Assembly: GCA_016200225.1 (NCBI GenBank) | Contig: JACQFD010000006.1 | Coordinates: 186,001-250,000, forward strand | From: Planctomycetota bacterium | GTDB lineage: Bacteria > Planctomycetota > UBA1135 > JACQFD01 | DNA: 64,000 bases | Reading direction: 5' to 3' | Part shown: piece after piece, positions 61,410 through 64,000 of the stretch | How positions within the stretch are numbered: the stretch's first letter is position 1 | Layout of the letters: every line of letters begins with the position of its first letter | Position numbers and translations under genes: made by a program | The notes under the pieces: model-generated | The model's database searches: none | Told to the model about the DNA's origin: nothing | The model's input: only the letters and a program-made list of their open reading frames with translations

Positions 61410-64000
61410 ATGTTCACGCGACTTTCGATCGTTATACTTGCCGCGGCGCTCGCGGCATTATTACCTTTCACGCCCCAGTCGGGCCACGGCTCCGCCGCGC
61501 CGCAAAATCCGCACGCGCCGCCCGCTTCGAATCCCTCGATGAGTCCGTCGTTGCAATCGGCGAAACCGCTCGCGAAGACACTCGCATTCCAATCCGGCGA
61601 CGGCCAGGGATCGATTTCGGATAATTATGATTGGCGATTGATGGAAAACTACCCCGGCCTCACGGGCACGCCGTGGGCCGACAGCGTTGTCGTGGGCCGC
61701 GATGACAGCAACGGCGTCGGCGAACATCGCTGGCTTATAAATTTTCCGGGCGTCGTCGGCAACGCGCCCGGACAAGTGCCGATCTATGCAAAAATATCGC
61801 AGGCGACGATCGATGTGTATGCGCCGGTCGCGGCGCACGTGCCGGTCTCCGCGCGCCGCGCGATCGAATACAATCTCGGACAGTGCGGATTCGTCGAGGG
61901 ACAAGATAACAAATCCGCGCCGAACTGGCGTTACCGGCTTCCGGGCGTCCTGTGGAGCAATCCGGGGGCGGGCGTTCCGTCGAGCGCCTTCCAGACGGCG
62001 GAAGATACAAAAACCATCGAACAGGACGGCGCGTGGGCGACATTTAATATTACTAATGTGTTGCAATCGTGGGCCGACAACCCGGCGGCGAATTGTGGAA
62101 TTCTGTTCGCCGCCGGCGATCTTTCCGCGCCGGGCCAAGGCTTCGCGGGCGGCGGCGTCGCGAAGAGTCTGCGGCCGATTCTTACCGTTGCGTATTCGAT
62201 AGAAAACGACGCCGTCGCGCCGACTTTACAAATCCAGACGCCGGTCCAATCAGAAGTGCAGCGCGCGTTCGTGGAAGGCGCGGTCGGGCCCGACGCCGTG
62301 CGCGTCGAATTCAAAGTCAACGACGGTCCTTGGCTGGCGGCGATACGCGAAACGTCGACGAAATGGTGCGCGTGGGCCGAATTGCAACAGAACAAGATAT
62401 CGCAATTCGCGGTGCGCGCCGCCGACGCCGCGGGAAACGTCGCGGAGGCGTCGCAGCCGCTCCGGTGGTCTCCGACGCTCGTGCCCGCGTCGGGCGGTTT
62501 ATTATTAGCGGCCGCGGAAACTGTATATATTAAGTTTTCGCCGCCGCCGGCGGGAGCGGTTTCGATTTCGGTGGATCGTGGCGACGGCGAGGCCGTCGTC
62601 TCCGCCGCGGGCGCGCTCGGGACGGCGGTTACTTATAATAAGCAGGGGGAATTCACGACCACGGCGACGGCGCTCGACGCGAACGGCGCCGCCGTCGCGA
62701 CGGCGACGCTCCACGCGACGGTCGTACGGCTCGTGGAGGATCGTCCCGTCGTGTCGCAGGTTGCGCACGAACGGACGATGGATTTTACAATTGGACCGGC
62801 CTCCGCGATCGGACAAATCGCGCTCGTTCCGCGCGACCCGTCGTACGCATCCGTTTATATCGCATCGGTAAATAACAATACGATTTATGCGAATCTCGCG
62901 GCGTACAATCTAAACGATCCGGCGCTGCAGGTGCGCCTTGGGAGTCCCGCGGGAAGGCTCGCGTCCGAGACCGTCATCCATTCGTTGACGCTCACGCACT
63001 CGGACGTTAATTATATCGACGACCCGCTGGCCGATCCGAACGCGGCGCAGAAACTCGTGGCCTTCGGCGTCCACGCCGGGCCTCCGGGAATCTTTACAAT
63101 CGCGCCATTCTTGAATATTGAAGTCACTTTGTTCAGCGATGGGACCGCGTTTCCGGCGAGCGTCGATCCCGATCAGGACAAAATTGTCATTTTATCGCCG
63201 GGCCTATTTGATATGAACGGATGGGCGTCGCTGACGGCTCTGTTCGATCCCGCCGCCGCGCCCGAGTGTTGTCGAGCTTTGCTGGCGCTCGACACCGGCG
63301 CGCCCGATTCCATAACAATTCACGCGTCGGATGCGATGGGACAAAACGATCAACCGGGCAAGATCGTTCTCACCGCGGGAAAGGTGCTCGGCGATCCCGC
63401 GGAAGCTCCTACGATCTGCGTAGGCGATACGAACTTTAAATATTCGACATATGTAACGAATGGATCTTACGTTTGCATCGCGCCCGACGGCAGCCAGGTC
63501 GGCGATCCCGTGGCGGTCGCGCCGACTTTTGATCCGGCCAATCCGGATATTAATACTCCGGGATCGAAAACGGTAAATATTAAGTGGAGCGTTTCCATTA
63601 CATCGGGAAAGTGTCAGGGTACGGACGAGAAAACGGACACGTTCACTTTTGTAGTTACGGCGGTCGGAAATCTCATGGCGCAGAGCGGCTCGCACTGCGC
63701 GCAGTCGACGACGGAAGGCGGTGGAAGTTGTGACATGACCGCGTTCCTGGCCGTTTGTGTAAATGATACAGTTACGGTGACGGCGACGCCGAAGGGCGGC
63801 TACTTTCCAAATGGCCGGCCGACATGGACCACGACGACGCCATCCGGCGCGGTGATCGAAAGCGCGGTCGACGGGGCGGCATCGTTCAGTTTCGCGGCGA
63901 CCGAGAAGGGCGATTATTCAATTGTCGCCGCGTGCGGCGCTTCGACGCAACATATAACAGTTGAAGCCATCATCATTAAGGAACTGGATATTAATATTTC
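61410..64000 (+). CDS. large secreted DNRLRE-type surface protein, N-terminal part
   Basis: An unbroken frame of 863 codons runs from the ATG at 61410 to the window end, so the C-terminus is missing. It has a signal peptide (LSIVILAAALAALLPFTPQ). A DNRLRE-like beta domain follows (about 70-270), with the hallmark order WLINFPGV, ATIDVYAP, WATFNITNVLQSWADNP and KSLRPILTVAYS. Next come beta-sandwich repeats (about 270-400), a long region with DPDQDKIVILSPGLFDMNGW (about 590), and Ig-like repeats (TVTATPKGGYFPNGRPTW) at the end. DNRLRE proteins are extracellular and often adhesive. Not a member of any enzyme family I recognise. Confidence 0.75.
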   Translation, partial: MFTRLSIVILAAALAALLPFTPQSGHGSAAPQNPHAPPASNPSMSPSLQSAKPLAKTLAFQSGDGQGSISDNYDWRLMENYPGLTGTPWADSVVVGRDDSNGVGEHRWLINFPGVVGNAPGQVPIYAKISQATIDVYAPVAAHVPVSARRAIEYNLGQCGFVEGQDNKSAPNWRYRLPGVLWSNPGAGVPSSAFQTAEDTKTIEQDGAWATFNITNVLQSWADNPAANCGILFAAGDLSAPGQGFAGGGVAKSLRPILTVAYSIENDAVAPTLQIQTPVQSEVQRAFVEGAVGPDAVRVEFKVNDGPWLAAIRETSTKWCAWAELQQNKISQFAVRAADAAGNVAEASQPLRWSPTLVPASGGLLLAAAETVYIKFSPPPAGAVSISVDRGDGEAVVSAAGALGTAVTYNKQGEFTTTATALDANGAAVATATLHATVVRLVEDRPVVSQVAHERTMDFTIGPASAIGQIALVPRDPSYASVYIASVNNNTIYANLAAYNLNDPALQVRLGSPAGRLASETVIHSLTLTHSDVNYIDDPLADPNAAQKLVAFGVHAGPPGIFTIAPFLNIEVTLFSDGTAFPASVDPDQDKIVILSPGLFDMNGWASLTALFDPAAAPECCRALLALDTGAPDSITIHASDAMGQNDQPGKIVLTAGKVLGDPAEAPTICVGDTNFKYSTYVTNGSYVCIAPDGSQVGDPVAVAPTFDPANPDINTPGSKTVNIKWSVSITSGKCQGTDEKTDTFTFVVTAVGNLMAQSGSHCAQSTTEGGGSCDMTAFLAVCVNDTVTVTATPKGGYFPNGRPTWTTTTPSGAVIESAVDGAASFSFAATEKGDYSIVAACGASTQHITVEAIIIKELDINI

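Overview
The window is 64 kb of high-G+C bacterial chromosome with 39 protein-coding genes or gene fragments. Its most lineage-typical content is two sets of Planctomycete-type DUF1549/DUF1553 cytochrome proteins with DUF1501 partners, plus large FG-GAP repeat proteins, carboxypeptidase-regulatory-like repeat proteins and a DNRLRE-type surface protein. This points to Planctomycetota or a close relative in the PVC group. There is no rRNA or tRNA gene to settle it, and the genus cannot be named from the sequence. Leucine is often written TTA in this G+C-rich background, which is unusual.

Layout. 2-1938: end of an (alpha/alpha)6-type glycosidase and a lipoprotein. 1945-5534 (minus): a deoxyhypusine-synthase-like enzyme, Dps, an A+T-rich DUF4062 protein and an SDR dehydrogenase. 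5738-17298 (plus): DUF1549/1553, DUF1501, a DUF2231-cytochrome-LRR-YHS membrane protein, a second DUF1549/1553 protein and a second DUF1501, likely one surface or periplasmic system. 17302-18789 (minus): RpoN. 18790-19790: about 1 kb of repeats. 19791-21273 (minus): RpiA and an unrecognised protein. 21373-23406: a cytochrome c-FTR1 iron permease with a Fur-box-like palindrome at its start. It converges on 23414-25783, a DsbD whose thioredoxin-domain CxxC motif reads TGA-V-V-C in an otherwise open frame: a probable selenocysteine protein. 25854-27969: four small genes including a DEDDh exonuclease. 27970-29047: a repeat-rich region with a truncated, diverged copy of that exonuclease. 29052-35451: FG-GAP protein, SEC-C protein, desaturase, Rieske protein, CorA, NadA and a flavin reductase. 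35452-35916: repeats, then a regulator (TetR) with a visible promoter and operator, followed by an RND efflux pair up to 40819. 40820-41326: repeats and a large nested palindrome. 41327-57446: mostly minus-strand envelope and polysaccharide genes, including a 1653-residue glycosidase-esterase fusion. 57570-59234: urocanate hydratase. 59235-61358: repeats, a frameshifted lipoprotein gene and a HEAT-repeat protein. 61410-end: a large secreted protein cut off by the window.

Functional links. The iron permease carries a c-type haem motif, and DsbD proteins supply reductant for haem attachment and disulfide exchange outside the membrane. The convergent pair therefore makes an envelope redox and iron unit, to which selenocysteine would add a fast thiol-exchange site. 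The glycosidase-esterase fusion, the adjacent esterase and the repeat-rich envelope proteins suggest polysaccharide use.

Four families of interspersed repeats fill nearly every larger intergenic gap: a G+C-rich hairpin element of about 260-300 bp, short GGGGAC/GTCCCC palindromes, a GCGGAGACGCGG composite, and a nested palindrome. They often sit next to one another. No CRISPR array, insertion-sequence transposase, tRNA or rRNA was found.
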